The notes under the pieces were generated by a model that was not told the DNA's origin, made no database searches, and saw nothing but the letters and a program-made list of their open reading frames with translations. This document shows positions 17,803 through 29,855 of a DNA stretch of 64,000 bases, piece by piece. Numbering within the stretch: the first letter of the stretch is position 1; every line of letters starts with the position of its first letter. The position numbers and the translations under genes are program-made. Source of the stretch: Thioalbus denitrificans (lineage in GTDB: Bacteria > Pseudomonadota > Gammaproteobacteria > DSM-26407); contig NZ_QPJY01000015.1 in assembly GCF_003337735.1 (NCBI RefSeq), forward strand, positions 1 through 64,000, given 5' to 3'.

Positions 17803-19704
17803 ATGACAACGAAGTACGAGGAGGTCTACGGCCGCTCCATGAACGACCCGGAGGGTTTCTGGGCCGACGCGGCCGAGGAGCTCCATTGGGACCGGAAGTG
17901 GGACAAGGTGCTCGATGACACCAAGAAGCCCTTCTATCGCTGGTTTGCCGGCGGCCTCCTGAATACCTGCTACAACGCCGTCGATCGGCATGCCGACGGG
18001 CATCGCGGCGACCAGCCCGCCATCATCTACGACAGCCCCGTCACCGGGACGGTCCAGAGCATCACCTACCGCGAACTGCGTGACCACGTGGCCCGTTTCG
18101 CCGGCGTCCTGGTGCAGCACGGCGTGGAGAAGGGCGACCGGGTCATCATCTACATGCCCATGATTCCCGAGGCGGCCGTGGCCATGCTCGCCTGCGCCCG
18201 CATCGGCGCCATCCACTCGGTGGTGTTCGGCGGTTTCGCGGCCAAGGAGCTGGCCACCCGCATCGACGACGCCAAGCCCAAGGTCATCGTCTCCGCCTCC
18301 TGCGGCATCGAGGTGAAGCGGGTGGTGGAGTACAAGCCGCTGCTGGACGAGGCCATCGAGATGGCCGCATCCAAGCCGCGCCATACCGTCATTTACCAGC
18401 GCCCCCAGGCCAAGGCCGCCATGACCGAGGGCCGCGATCTGGACTGGGCGCAGTCCGTGGCCGCCGCCAAGCCGGTGGACTGCGTGCCGGTGGAGGCCAC
18501 CCACCCCCTCTACATCCTCTATACCTCCGGCACCACCGGCATGCCCAAGGGCGTGGTGCGCGACAACGGCGGCCACGCGGTGGCCATGAAGTGGAGCATG
18601 AAGCATATCTACAACGTGGAGCCCGGGGAGGTCTACTGGGCCGCCTCCGACGTGGGCTGGGTGGTGGGCCACTCCTACATCGTCTACGGGCCCCTGCTGC
18701 AGGGCTGCACCACGGTCATCTACGAGGGCAAGCCGGTGGGCACCCCCGACGCGGGCGCCTTCTGGCGGGTCATCGAGCAGCACCGGGTGGAGACGCTGTT
18801 CACCGCGCCCACGGCCTTCCGCGCCATCAAGCGCGAGGACCCGGAGGGCGAGCAGCTGAAGAAGTACGACCTGTCCCACTTCCGGAACCTGTTCCTGGCC
18901 GGGGAGCGCTGCGACCCCGATACGCTGCTCTGGGCCGAGGCCCAGCTCGGCGTGCCGGTCATCGACCACTGGTGGCAGACCGAGACCGGCTGGGCCATCG
19001 CCGCCAATCCGATGGGCATCGAGCAGCTGCCGGTGAAGCCCGGCTCGCCCACCCGCGCGGTGCCCGGCTACGACGTGCAGGTGCTGGACGAGAACGGCAG
19101 GCAGATGGCGCCCGGCCAGATCGGCAGCATCGTCATCAAGCTGCCCATGCCGCCCGGCTGCCTGCCGACCCTGTGGGGCAACGACGAGCGCTATGTGAAG
19201 TCCTATCTCAGCGCCTACGACGGCTACTACCTGACCGGTGACGCCGGCTTCAAGGACGAGGACGGCTACCTGTGGATCATGAGCCGCATCGACGACATCA
19301 TCAATGTGGCCGGCCACCGCCTCTCCACCGGCGCCATGGAGGAGGTCCTCGCCTCCCACCCCGATGTGGCCGAGTGCGCCGTCATCGGCGTGGCCGACAC
19401 CCTGAAGGGTGAGCTTCCCCTCGGCTTCGTCTGCCTGAAGGCGGGCGTACGGCGGGAGGAGGACGCCATCAGGAAGGAGCTGGTGCAGCTGGTGCGCGAA
19501 AAAATCGGCCCCGTCGCCGCCTTCAAGACGGTGACCGTCGTCGATCGCCTGCCCAAGACCCGCTCGGGCAAGATCCTGCGTGGCACCATGAAGAAAATCG
19601 CCGACGGCGAGGAGTACAAGATGCCGGCCACCATCGACGATCCGTCCATCCTCGGCGAGATTTCCGCTGCCCTGAGCAGCATCGGCTACGCCAGGAAGCA
19701 CTGA
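17803..19704 (+). CDS. prpE: Propionyl-CoA synthetase (AMP-forming acyl-CoA ligase)
   Basis: A 633-residue ANL-family enzyme activating propionate (or acetate) to the CoA thioester. The ATP motif YTSGTTGMPKGVVRDNGGHA sits near residues 242-261. The form GVVRDNGGHAVA is typical of PrpE rather than Acs. WWQTETGW is the adenylate-binding A5 region, and C-terminal PKTRSGKILR holds the acetylation-controlled catalytic Lys. It has a good GGGGGA ribosome site. It stands directly before the methylmalonyl-CoA pathway genes, which supports propionate as substrate; acetyl-CoA synthetase activity is possible too. Confidence 0.88.
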   Translation: MTTKYEEVYGRSMNDPEGFWADAAEELHWDRKWDKVLDDTKKPFYRWFAGGLLNTCYNAVDRHADGHRGDQPAIIYDSPVTGTVQSITYRELRDHVARFAGVLVQHGVEKGDRVIIYMPMIPEAAVAMLACARIGAIHSVVFGGFAAKELATRIDDAKPKVIVSASCGIEVKRVVEYKPLLDEAIEMAASKPRHTVIYQRPQAKAAMTEGRDLDWAQSVAAAKPVDCVPVEATHPLYILYTSGTTGMPKGVVRDNGGHAVAMKWSMKHIYNVEPGEVYWAASDVGWVVGHSYIVYGPLLQGCTTVIYEGKPVGTPDAGAFWRVIEQHRVETLFTAPTAFRAIKREDPEGEQLKKYDLSHFRNLFLAGERCDPDTLLWAEAQLGVPVIDHWWQTETGWAIAANPMGIEQLPVKPGSPTRAVPGYDVQVLDENGRQMAPGQIGSIVIKLPMPPGCLPTLWGNDERYVKSYLSAYDGYYLTGDAGFKDEDGYLWIMSRIDDIINVAGHRLSTGAMEEVLASHPDVAECAVIGVADTLKGELPLGFVCLKAGVRREEDAIRKELVQLVREKIGPVAAFKTVTVVDRLPKTRSGKILRGTMKKIADGEEYKMPATIDDPSILGEISAALSSIGYARKH

Positions 19705-19716
19705 GGTTCAATCGCG

Positions 19717-19753
19717 CCGCCCCGCCGCCGGAAAAATGCCGGCGGCGGGGCGG
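19717..19753 (+). terminator. Strong hairpin after prpE
   Basis: A perfect 15-bp GC stem (CCGCCCCGCCGCCGG at 19717-19731 with its complement at 19739-19753) closes a 7-nt AAAAATG loop, 12 nt after the prpE stop. There is no T-tract, so it could be a transcript-stabilising or Rho-assisted end rather than a classical intrinsic terminator. Confidence 0.6.
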
Positions 19754-19870
19754 TGTCCATGGTCCACTGACGAGCCCGGGCGCGGCGGCTCCACCCCGCG
19801 AACACAGCGGAAGAGGACGCCCGGGGCGCGCAGACGGTCTCCTTCATGTCCACGGATGGCGCCGGTGGAC

Positions 19871-20038
19871 CTAGGAGCCTGTCGGACTTGAGCGATCGTA
19901 GCGAGCCGAGTGGGAGAGCGAGGACAGATGGGGCCGATTTTGAGGCGCATAGTGGGTCTATGTAATGAAAAATCGGCTTCATATGGACCGCTGTCCCGCC
20001 GGCGCAGTAGATCAGCCTCAAGTCCGACAGGCTCCTAG
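19871..20038. mobile_element. 168-bp foldback (MITE-like) element, copy 1
   Basis: The element is bounded by CTAG and has 22-bp perfect terminal inverted repeats (left begins CTAGGAGCCTGTCGGACTTG, right ends GACAGGCTCCTAG). It matches copy 2 at 43835-44002 over the full 168 bp with few differences. It encodes no protein; open frames reading through it are not conserved genes. CTAG at both ends could be a 4-bp target duplication. It sits between prpE and the mutase gene. No full-length parent transposase is present in the window. Confidence 0.8.
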
Positions 20039-20163
20039 AGGGCCCGATTTTCAGCCCGGCAGGGCATGGGCGGCGCCCGTGCCCGGTGCATTCACGCCCT
20101 TGCCGGGCCGTTACCTGTTCAATGCTCGACCGCCCCCCCGGGGCCGGAACTGGAGAATGATGT

Positions 20164-22311
<2,148 letters not shown>

Positions 22312-22329
22312 CCAACGAAAGGTAAGGCA

Positions 22330-23862
<1,533 letters not shown>

Positions 23863-23938
23863 GTGAGGAGTGAAGGGTGAGGCGCGAGGGGTGACAGGAG
23901 GCTGTTTTGCCTCACCCCTAACACCTCACCCCTCACCG
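23863..23938. repeat. Inverted GGGTGAGG-type repeat between pccB and pccA
   Basis: Directly after the pccB stop, purine-rich units (GTGAGGAGTGAAGGGTGAGG, then GAGGGGTGA, 23863-23893) face their complement (CTCACCCCTAACACCTCACC at about 23911-23930, then CCTCACCG). They could form a long hairpin around GCTGTTTTGC. It resembles the modular elements elsewhere but with a different unit. It may tune the ratio of the two carboxylase subunits. Confidence 0.6.
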
Positions 23939-23952
23939 AGCGGAGCTCGTCA

Positions 23953-25938
23953 ATGTTCAAGAAAATTCTGATTGCGAACCGCGGCGAGATCGCCTGCCGC
24001 GTCATCAAGACCGCCCGCCGGATGGGCATCCAGACCGTCGCCGTCTTCTCGGAGGCCGATCGGGACGCCCTGCACGTGGAGATGGCCGACGAGGCCGTCT
24101 GCATCGGGCCCCCGCCCACCGCCCAGAGCTACCTGGTGATGGATCGCATCATCCAGGCGTGCAGGGACACGGGCGCCGAGGCGGTCCACCCGGGCTACGG
24201 CTTCCTGTCCGAGAATGCCGCCTTCGCCGAGGCGCTGGACCGGGCCGGCATCGCCTTCATCGGCCCCAGGCGCCACGCCATCGTCAGCATGGGCGACAAG
24301 ATCACCTCCAAGAAGCTGGCGGAGGAGGCCGGGGTCAACACCATCCCGGGCTACACCGGCGTGGTCCGGGACGCCGACCACGCGGTGGAGATCGCCGCCG
24401 GCATCGGCTACCCGGTGATGCTCAAGGCCTCCGCCGGCGGCGGCGGCAAGGGCATGCGCGTGGCCTGGAACGAGGCGGAGTGCCGCGAGGGGTTCGAGCG
24501 CGCCACCAGCGAGGCCCGGTCCAGCTTCGGCGACGACCGGGTGTTCATCGAGAAGTACATCGTCGAGCCGCGCCACATCGAGATCCAGGTGCTGGCCGAC
24601 AGCCACGGCAACGTGATCTACCTGGGCGAACGCGAGTGCTCGCTCCAGCGCCGCCACCAGAAGGTGATCGAGGAGGCCCCGTCCTCCTTCATCGATCCGG
24701 AGACCCGCAAGGCCATGGGCGAGCAGGCCTGCACCCTGGCCCGGGCGGTGGACTACCAGTCCGCCGGCACGGTGGAGTTCATCGTCGACCGGGACAAGAA
24801 CTTCTACTTCCTGGAGATGAACACCCGCCTGCAGGTGGAGCATCCCGTGACCGAGCTGGTCACCGGGCTGGACCTGGTGGAGCTCATGATCCGCGTCGCC
24901 GACGGTGAGCGGCTGCCGCTGGCCCAGGCCGATGTGACGCTCACCGGCTGGGCCATCGAGGCGCGTGTCTATGCCGAGGATCCGTTCCGCAACTTCCTGC
25001 CGTCCGTGGGCCGGCTGGTGCGCTACGCGCCGCCGCAGGAGGGCCCCCACGTGCGCGTGGACACCGGCGTCTACGAGGGCGGTGAGGTGTCCATGTTCTA
25101 CGATCCGATGATCGCGAAGCTCGTCACCTACGGGTCCACCCGCGATCAGGCCATCGAGCACATGCGCACTGCCCTGGACGAATTCCTCATCCGCGGCGTG
25201 TCCCACAACATGAGCTTCCTCTCGGCGCTGATGATGCATCCGCGCTTCGTGGAAGGGCGCATTTCCACCAACATGATCGCCGAGGAGTACCCGGACGGCT
25301 TCCACCCGGCCGATGTGCCCCATGACGATCCGGCCCTGCTGGTGGCGGTCGCGGCCACCGTCCATCGCCGCTACATGGATCTCTACGCGTCCATCTCCGG
25401 CCAGCTCAAGGGGCTGGAGCGGAAGGTGCATGACGAGTGGGTGGTGGTCATGGGGGGTGAGGAGTTCCCCGTAGTCATCAAGCCGGTGGAGGACCGCTGC
25501 CTGGTCACTCACGACGGCGAGACCTACGAGGTGGTGAGCGACTGGCACTTCGGCCAGCCCCTGTTCCGCGGCAGCATCAACGGCCAGCTGATCTGCATGC
25601 AGGTGGAGCGGGACAACATCACCTACCGGCTCCTGCACCGGGGTTCGCAGGCCGAGGCCAAGGTGCTCACGTCCCTGACCGCCGAGCTTAATCGGCACAT
25701 GATCGAGAAGGCGCCGCCGGACATGTCCCGGTTCCTGCTCTCGCCCATGCCCGGACTGCTGGTCAGGGTCTCGGTCGAGGAGGGGGACGATGTGAAGGCC
25801 GGCGAGGAGCTCGCGGTGGTGGAGGCCATGAAGATGGAGAATGTCCTGCGCGCCGCCCGCGACGGTGTGGTCAAGGCGGTGATGGCGGAGGCCGGCGCCA
25901 GTCTCGCCGTGGACCAGGCCATCATCGAGTTCGAGTAG
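23953..25938 (+). CDS. pccA: Propionyl/acetyl-CoA carboxylase alpha subunit (biotin carboxylase plus biotin carrier)
   Basis: A 661-residue protein. An ATP-grasp biotin carboxylase covers residues 1-450 with [33 protein letters not shown] and [19 protein letters not shown] linker domain follows, and the C-terminal biotinyl domain has K627 in EAMKMEN. It makes carboxybiotin from bicarbonate and ATP for PccB. The BT domain and 661-residue length are typical of PCC alpha, longer than AccC. Starts 90 bp after pccB, beyond a hairpin-forming repeat. Confidence 0.94.
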   Translation: MFKKILIANRGEIACRVIKTARRMGIQTVAVFSEADRDALHVEMADEAVCIGPPPTAQSYLVMDRIIQACRDTGAEAVHPGYGFLSENAAFAEALDRAGIAFIGPRRHAIVSMGDKITSKKLAEEAGVNTIPGYTGVVRDADHAVEIAAGIGYPVMLKASAGGGGKGMRVAWNEAECREGFERATSEARSSFGDDRVFIEKYIVEPRHIEIQVLADSHGNVIYLGERECSLQRRHQKVIEEAPSSFIDPETRKAMGEQACTLARAVDYQSAGTVEFIVDRDKNFYFLEMNTRLQVEHPVTELVTGLDLVELMIRVADGERLPLAQADVTLTGWAIEARVYAEDPFRNFLPSVGRLVRYAPPQEGPHVRVDTGVYEGGEVSMFYDPMIAKLVTYGSTRDQAIEHMRTALDEFLIRGVSHNMSFLSALMMHPRFVEGRISTNMIAEEYPDGFHPADVPHDDPALLVAVAATVHRRYMDLYASISGQLKGLERKVHDEWVVVMGGEEFPVVIKPVEDRCLVTHDGETYEVVSDWHFGQPLFRGSINGQLICMQVERDNITYRLLHRGSQAEAKVLTSLTAELNRHMIEKAPPDMSRFLLSPMPGLLVRVSVEEGDDVKAGEELAVVEAMKMENVLRAARDGVVKAVMAEAGASLAVDQAIIEFE

Positions 25939-25960
25939 ACGACGGAGACCGGGACAGCGG

Positions 25961-26956
25961 ATGCATATCACCGCGGCCGCCCTGGCGGAGGCAGTCCACG
26001 CGGGCGAGCGCCGGGCGCTCGCCCGCGCCATCACCCTCATCGAGTCCACCCGGGCGGATCACCGCGAACGGGCGGCGGAGCTGCTCGAGCGGCTCATGCC
26101 CCTGACGGGCCGTTCCATCCGCATCGGGATCTCGGGCGTGCCCGGCGTGGGCAAGTCCACCTTCATCGAGGCGCTGGGCATGCACGTCATCGACCGGGGC
26201 CACCGGGTGGCGGTGCTGGCGGTGGATCCCTCCTCGGCACTCTCCGGCGGTTCCATCCTCGGCGACAAGACCCGCATGGAGGAGCTCGCCCGCCGGCCCG
26301 AGGCCTTCATCCGGCCTTCTCCGGCGGGGGGCACCCTGGGCGGCGTGGCCCGGCGCACCCGCGAGGCGATGCTGGCCTGCGAGGCGGCCGGCTTTGACGT
26401 CATCATCGTCGAGACGGTGGGGGTGGGGCAGTCGGAGACCGCCGTGGCGGAGATGACCGACCTGTTCCTGCTGCTCCTGCTGCCCGCGGGCGGCGACGAG
26501 CTGCAGGGCATCAAGCGCGGCATCATGGAGCTGGCGGACCTGGTCCTGGTGAACAAGGCCGACGGTGATCTGGCCGGCGCCGCCCGCCGCACCGTGGCCG
26601 ACTACCGCCACGCCCTGCACATGCTGCGCCCGCGCAGCCGGAACTGGACCGTGCCGGTCGAAGCCTGCTCCGCCCATACCGGCGCCGGGATCCCGGAAAC
26701 CTGGGAGACCATCGGTCGCTACCGCGAGACGCTCGACGCCTCGGGCGAGCTGGCCGCGCGCCGCGCCGCCCAGGCCCGTACCTGGATGTGGAGCGAGACC
26801 ACCGACAACCTGGTGGCCGCGCTCAGGGAGCACCCCGCCGTGCGCGAACGCCTGCCGGAGCTGGAGGCCGCGGTGACCGAGGGCCGCATCCCGCCCACCC
26901 TGGCCGCCCGCCGGCTCCTCGCCGCGTTCCTCGGCGAGGAGCCGGACTCGGAGTGA
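25961..26956 (+). CDS. meaB: Methylmalonyl-CoA mutase-associated GTPase MeaB
   Basis: A 331-residue G3E-type P-loop GTPase that guards cofactor loading and repair of methylmalonyl-CoA mutase. Walker A is GVPGVGKST near residue 60, then [19 protein letters not shown], switch motif ETVGVGQSE and the guanine motif NKAD. The C-terminal helical dimerisation arm ([18 protein letters not shown]) is present. Formerly annotated ArgK. It lies 22 bp after pccA and shares the pathway with the mutase gene four loci upstream. Confidence 0.94.
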   Translation: MHITAAALAEAVHAGERRALARAITLIESTRADHRERAAELLERLMPLTGRSIRIGISGVPGVGKSTFIEALGMHVIDRGHRVAVLAVDPSSALSGGSILGDKTRMEELARRPEAFIRPSPAGGTLGGVARRTREAMLACEAAGFDVIIVETVGVGQSETAVAEMTDLFLLLLLPAGGDELQGIKRGIMELADLVLVNKADGDLAGAARRTVADYRHALHMLRPRSRNWTVPVEACSAHTGAGIPETWETIGRYRETLDASGELAARRAAQARTWMWSETTDNLVAALREHPAVRERLPELEAAVTEGRIPPTLAARRLLAAFLGEEPDSE

Positions 26957-26966
26957 CTTTTTTATA

Positions 26967-27205
26967 TAGACAGGATTAACAGGATTGACAGGATTAATAT
27001 GGTTTCAGGTTTAAGCTATGGGTAACTGGTAACTGGTAACTGGTAACTGGTAACTGGTAACTGGTAACTGGTAACTGGTAACTGGTAACTGGTAACTGGT
27101 AACTGGTAACTGGTAACTGGTAACTGGCTCTTGTCGACCAACCGTATTGTCCGTCGATGACAGATTGTTTCTTGAAATCCTGTCAATCCTGTAAATCCTG
27201 TCTAT
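26967..27205. repeat. Modular palindromic intergenic element 3 (GACAGGATT type)
   Basis: Between meaB and mce. The left arm at 26967-26998 has three 9-nt units (TAGACAGGATTAACAGGATT, then GACAGGATT). The right arm at 27175-27205 has the complement (AATCCTGTCAATCCTGTAAA, then TCCTGTCTA). The core contains a 15-copy heptamer array, listed separately. The same unit type recurs in element 7 near dapD. Confidence 0.8.
27021..27127. repeat. Heptanucleotide tandem array, 15 copies of GGTAACT
   Basis: Fifteen perfect GGTAACT units run from 27021 to 27125, followed by GG. The period is 7, so it cannot be a coding repeat in one frame without changing codons, and no gene spans it. Perfect identity suggests recent slippage expansion. 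Copy number is likely variable between strains. Confidence 0.95.
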
Positions 27206-27235
27206 TCATTTATTAATATCATTCGGAGACTATCC

Positions 27236-27640
27236 ATGATCGGTCGACTCAATCACGTGGCCATTGTCGTGCCGGACCTGCCGGCGGCGACGGCCACCTA
27301 CCGCGACACGCTCGGTGCCCGGGTGTCTGAGCCGGTGGACCTGCCCGCGCACGGGGTCACCACCGTGTTCGTGGAACTGCCCAATACCAAGATCGAGCTG
27401 CTGCACCCGCTGGGCGAGGGCTCTCCCATCGCCCGGTTCCTGGAGAAGAACGCCAGTGGCGGCATTCACCACGTCTGCTACGAGGTGGACGACATCCTGG
27501 CGGCCCGGGATCGCCTCAAGGCCCAGGGTGCCCGGGTGCTGGGCGACGGCGAACCGAAGACCGGCGCCCACGGCAAGCCGGTCCTGTTCCTCCACCCCAA
27601 GGATTTCTGCGGCACCCTCGTGGAATTGGAACAGGCCTGA
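27236..27640 (+). CDS. mce: Methylmalonyl-CoA epimerase
   Basis: A 134-residue VOC (glyoxalase) fold metalloenzyme racemising the alpha carbon of methylmalonyl-CoA, joining the carboxylase and mutase steps. Two beta-alpha-beta-beta-beta repeats are visible, starting LNHVAIVVPDLPAA and GIHHVCYEVDDI. Metal ligands fit H7, H82 (in IHHVCYE) and the C-terminal Glu in GTLVELE, with a central Glu in KIELLHPLG. Length matches bacterial and human MCEE cores. It is cut off from meaB by palindromic element 3. Confidence 0.93.
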   Translation: MIGRLNHVAIVVPDLPAATATYRDTLGARVSEPVDLPAHGVTTVFVELPNTKIELLHPLGEGSPIARFLEKNASGGIHHVCYEVDDILAARDRLKAQGARVLGDGEPKTGAHGKPVLFLHPKDFCGTLVELEQA

Positions 27641-27645
27641 TTCTG

Positions 27646-27899
27646 TTCACCACGGAGGCACGGAGGACACGAAGAAAAGACTTTTTATCCGCAGATTACG
27701 CAGATTACGCAGATGTTTTCGTGCAGTTGGATTGTTCTGTGCCTTTCCACCATGGAACAACACTTCCGCGGTCGGTATACGGCATCGCGGTCGTCACATC
27801 CACCAAGTCCGCCAGCAGAAAAACAAATCTGCGTAATCTGCGTAATCTGCGGATAGAGTATTTCGCCTTTTCTCCGTGTCCTCCGTGCCTCCGTGGTGA
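27646..27899. repeat. Modular palindromic intergenic element 4
   Basis: Between mce and a thioesterase gene. Left A at 27646-27678 reads CACGGAGGCACGGAGGACAC; left B at 27687-27714 reads CGCAGATTACGCAGATTACG. The right side mirrors both, with inverted B at 27825-27854 and inverted A at 27870-27899 (TCCGTGTCCTCCGTGCCTCC). Compared with element 2, the A unit has changed from CGAAGG to CGGAGG on both arms together. The core holds CCGCGGTCGGTA. Confidence 0.82.
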
Positions 27900-27935
27900 G
27901 CGCTTTTTCCGCAGTGGCAAGTACAAGGAGTGGCG

Positions 27936-28397
27936 ATGACTGGGGAACGGGATGCGCGCTGCGCGGAGCTGGAGGCGACGCTGCACCGGGAGGTGCCGCT
28001 GTCGGGGCACATGGGCGTGGCGGTGGAGGCCTACGACGGGGAGTCGCTCGGGCTCAGCGCCGATTTCGAGCGCAATATCAACATCCACGGCACCGCCTTC
28101 GGCGGCAGCCTCTACTCCGCCTGCGCGCTGTGCGGGTGGGGCCTGCTGCACCTGAAGTTCGGGGAGTTGGGGCTGGCCGCCCAGATCGTCCTCTCGGCGG
28201 GCGAGATCCGCTACCTGCGGCCGGTGAAGCGCCATATCGAGGTGCGCTGCAGCCTGCCGGATGACTATCCGGGGTTTATCCAGCGGCTGCAGGAGCGGGG
28301 CAAGGCCCGCCTGGCCCTGCAGGCCGGGATCCTGGCCGACGGGGAGCCGGCGGTGGCGTTCAGGGGCGAGTACGCGGGGATCCTGAAGCGCCCCTAG
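27936..28397 (+). CDS. YiiD C-terminal type thioesterase (hotdog fold)
   Basis: A 153-residue single-domain protein resembling the YiiD C-terminal putative thioesterase family. The hotdog core is visible as INIHGTAFGGSLYSACALCGW, where the central helix follows the NxHGTxFGGS loop, and AGEIRYLRPVKRHIEVRC. Start at ATG 27936 with AAGGAG 5 nt upstream; an in-frame GTG at 27930 overlaps that site. It may hydrolyse acyl-CoA or acyl-ACP. Adjacency to the propionyl-CoA genes is suggestive only, and a repeat element separates them. Confidence 0.82.
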   Translation: MTGERDARCAELEATLHREVPLSGHMGVAVEAYDGESLGLSADFERNINIHGTAFGGSLYSACALCGWGLLHLKFGELGLAAQIVLSAGEIRYLRPVKRHIEVRCSLPDDYPGFIQRLQERGKARLALQAGILADGEPAVAFRGEYAGILKRP

Positions 28398-28415
28398 TCT
28401 CCGGCCGCCCGCCGA

Positions 28416-29546
28416 TCAAGGTTCCTCCGCTACGGCTTCCTCCGCGCCGCCATCCGCGTCCCCGCCATTCTCCCCGCCGTCCTGGAGCGTGGCGGGGGCG
28501 TGGCTCCCGAACTCCTCCACGAACATCTCCCAGGCCACCAGGAACAGGGCGGCGATGATGGGCCCGATGACGAAGCCGGATATGCCCAGCCCCGCCAGCC
28601 CCCCGAGGGTGGAGATCAGGATCAGGTAGTCCGGCATCTTGGTGTCGCGCCCCACCAGCAGCGGCCGCAGCAGGTTGTCCACCAGCCCGATCACCAGGGC
28701 GCCGAAGCCCACGATGACCAGCCCCTTCACCGGCTCTCCCGCCGCGAACATCCACAGCGCCGCGGGCGCCCAGACCAGGCCCGCGCCCACCGCCGGCAGC
28801 ACCGACAGGACGGTCATCACCACGCCCCAGAACACCGCCGCCTCGATCCCCACCGCCCAGAACAGCAGACCGCCCAGGACGCCCTGCACCAGGCCCACCA
28901 CCAGGGTGCCCTTGAGGGTGGCGCGCGAGACTTCGGCGAACTTGGCGAACAGGCGCCGCTCCCGTTCATCGCCGATGGGCAGCACGTGAATCAGCGACTC
29001 CACCAGCCGGGAGCCGTCGCGGAGGAAGAAGAACAGCAGATAGAGCATGACGAAGAACATCACCGTCAGGCGCAGGGCGTTCTGGCCGATGTTCACCGCC
29101 TGGGAGGCGAGGAAGCGGCTGCCCGTCACCGCCGCCGACGACAGCCCATCCTTGAGCCGCTGGGCGTCCACTCCGAGCCGCTCGAGGAAATCCCGCGCCG
29201 CCGGCAGGGTCTGCTCCACGTACCGGATCGGTTTCTGGATATCGATCTCGCCGCTGGTGATGCGCTGGTAGAACAGCGCCGATTCATGGGTGACCGCCAG
29301 CCCCACCAGGATCAGCGGCAGGATGACGATGAGCAGGATGAACAGCAGGGTCAATGCGGCGGTCAGCGACTCGCGCCCTCCCAGCGCCGGCAGCCAGCGC
29401 ACGTAGAGCCGATGGAACAGGCTGGCGAGCAGCGCCGCCCAGAAGACCGGCTGGAGGAAGTCCTGCACCACCCCCAGGAACGCGGCGGTGACCAGCAGCA
29501 GCAGGGCCAGGAAAAAGGCATTCTCGAGGGACTGGAAGCGCATCAT
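28416..29546 (-). CDS. AI-2E family transporter (PerM/YdiK-like permease)
   Basis: A 376-residue membrane protein with about seven to eight helices in the family pattern: an N-terminal helix pair (AFFLALLLLVTAAFLGVV), a long periplasmic or cytosolic middle region, then LPAVGAGLVWAPAALWMFAAG and GLGISGFVIGPIIAALFLVAWEMF. The family is named after E. coli TqsA but includes sodium/proton antiporters and uncharacterised permeases, so the substrate is unknown. The tail is acidic and Gly/Ala-rich. Convergent with the thioesterase gene. Confidence 0.88.
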   Translation of the reverse strand: MMRFQSLENAFFLALLLLVTAAFLGVVQDFLQPVFWAALLASLFHRLYVRWLPALGGRESLTAALTLLFILLIVILPLILVGLAVTHESALFYQRITSGEIDIQKPIRYVEQTLPAARDFLERLGVDAQRLKDGLSSAAVTGSRFLASQAVNIGQNALRLTVMFFVMLYLLFFFLRDGSRLVESLIHVLPIGDERERRLFAKFAEVSRATLKGTLVVGLVQGVLGGLLFWAVGIEAAVFWGVVMTVLSVLPAVGAGLVWAPAALWMFAAGEPVKGLVIVGFGALVIGLVDNLLRPLLVGRDTKMPDYLILISTLGGLAGLGISGFVIGPIIAALFLVAWEMFVEEFGSHAPATLQDGGENGGDADGGAEEAVAEEP

Positions 29547-29628
29547 GTCGTCACATCCCCGAATGAGTCGAGCAGAGAGTCAACCGGCTGCCTTCGCGCA
29601 GCCCGAAGTCACCGGAAAAAGAAGATCG

Positions 29629-29810
29629 ACCGCAGATTACGTTGATTTGCGCAGATTGTTCCTGCAATACCAACCTGCAATGTACAGGGCAAATCGTCGG
29701 ATTACCTGCCCGGATGGGTCCCCGTAACCCCGGGGATAAATCACGACCGGGCTCGATGGGCCGCTATCCCCGACGCAAAAAAATCCACGCTAATCAACGT
29801 AATCTGCGGT
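29629..29810. repeat. Modular palindromic intergenic element 5
   Basis: Upstream of the AI-2E gene and downstream of the malonyltransferase gene, both on the minus strand. Left B at 29629-29657 reads ACCGCAGATTACGTTGATTT; right B at 29781-29810 reads GCTAATCAACGTAATCTGCG. The unusual GTTGATT variant is matched by AATCAAC on the other arm. No A unit. Core of about 120 bp without a gene. Confidence 0.75.
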
Positions 29811-29855
29811 GGAAAAGATGTTTTCTTTCCCGCCGCAGAGATCGTGGGGCCTCGC

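Noticed and set aside
17683-19701. 672-residue antisense frame over prpE
   Set aside because: Shadow rich in His/Asp/Gly; no start signal and no family pattern.
24159-24908. 249-residue plus-strand frame inside pccA
   Set aside because: Out-of-frame reading of a clear biotin carboxylase domain.
27021-27127. CRISPR-like array
   Set aside because: Direct 7-nt repeats with no spacers and no cas genes; it is a simple tandem repeat.
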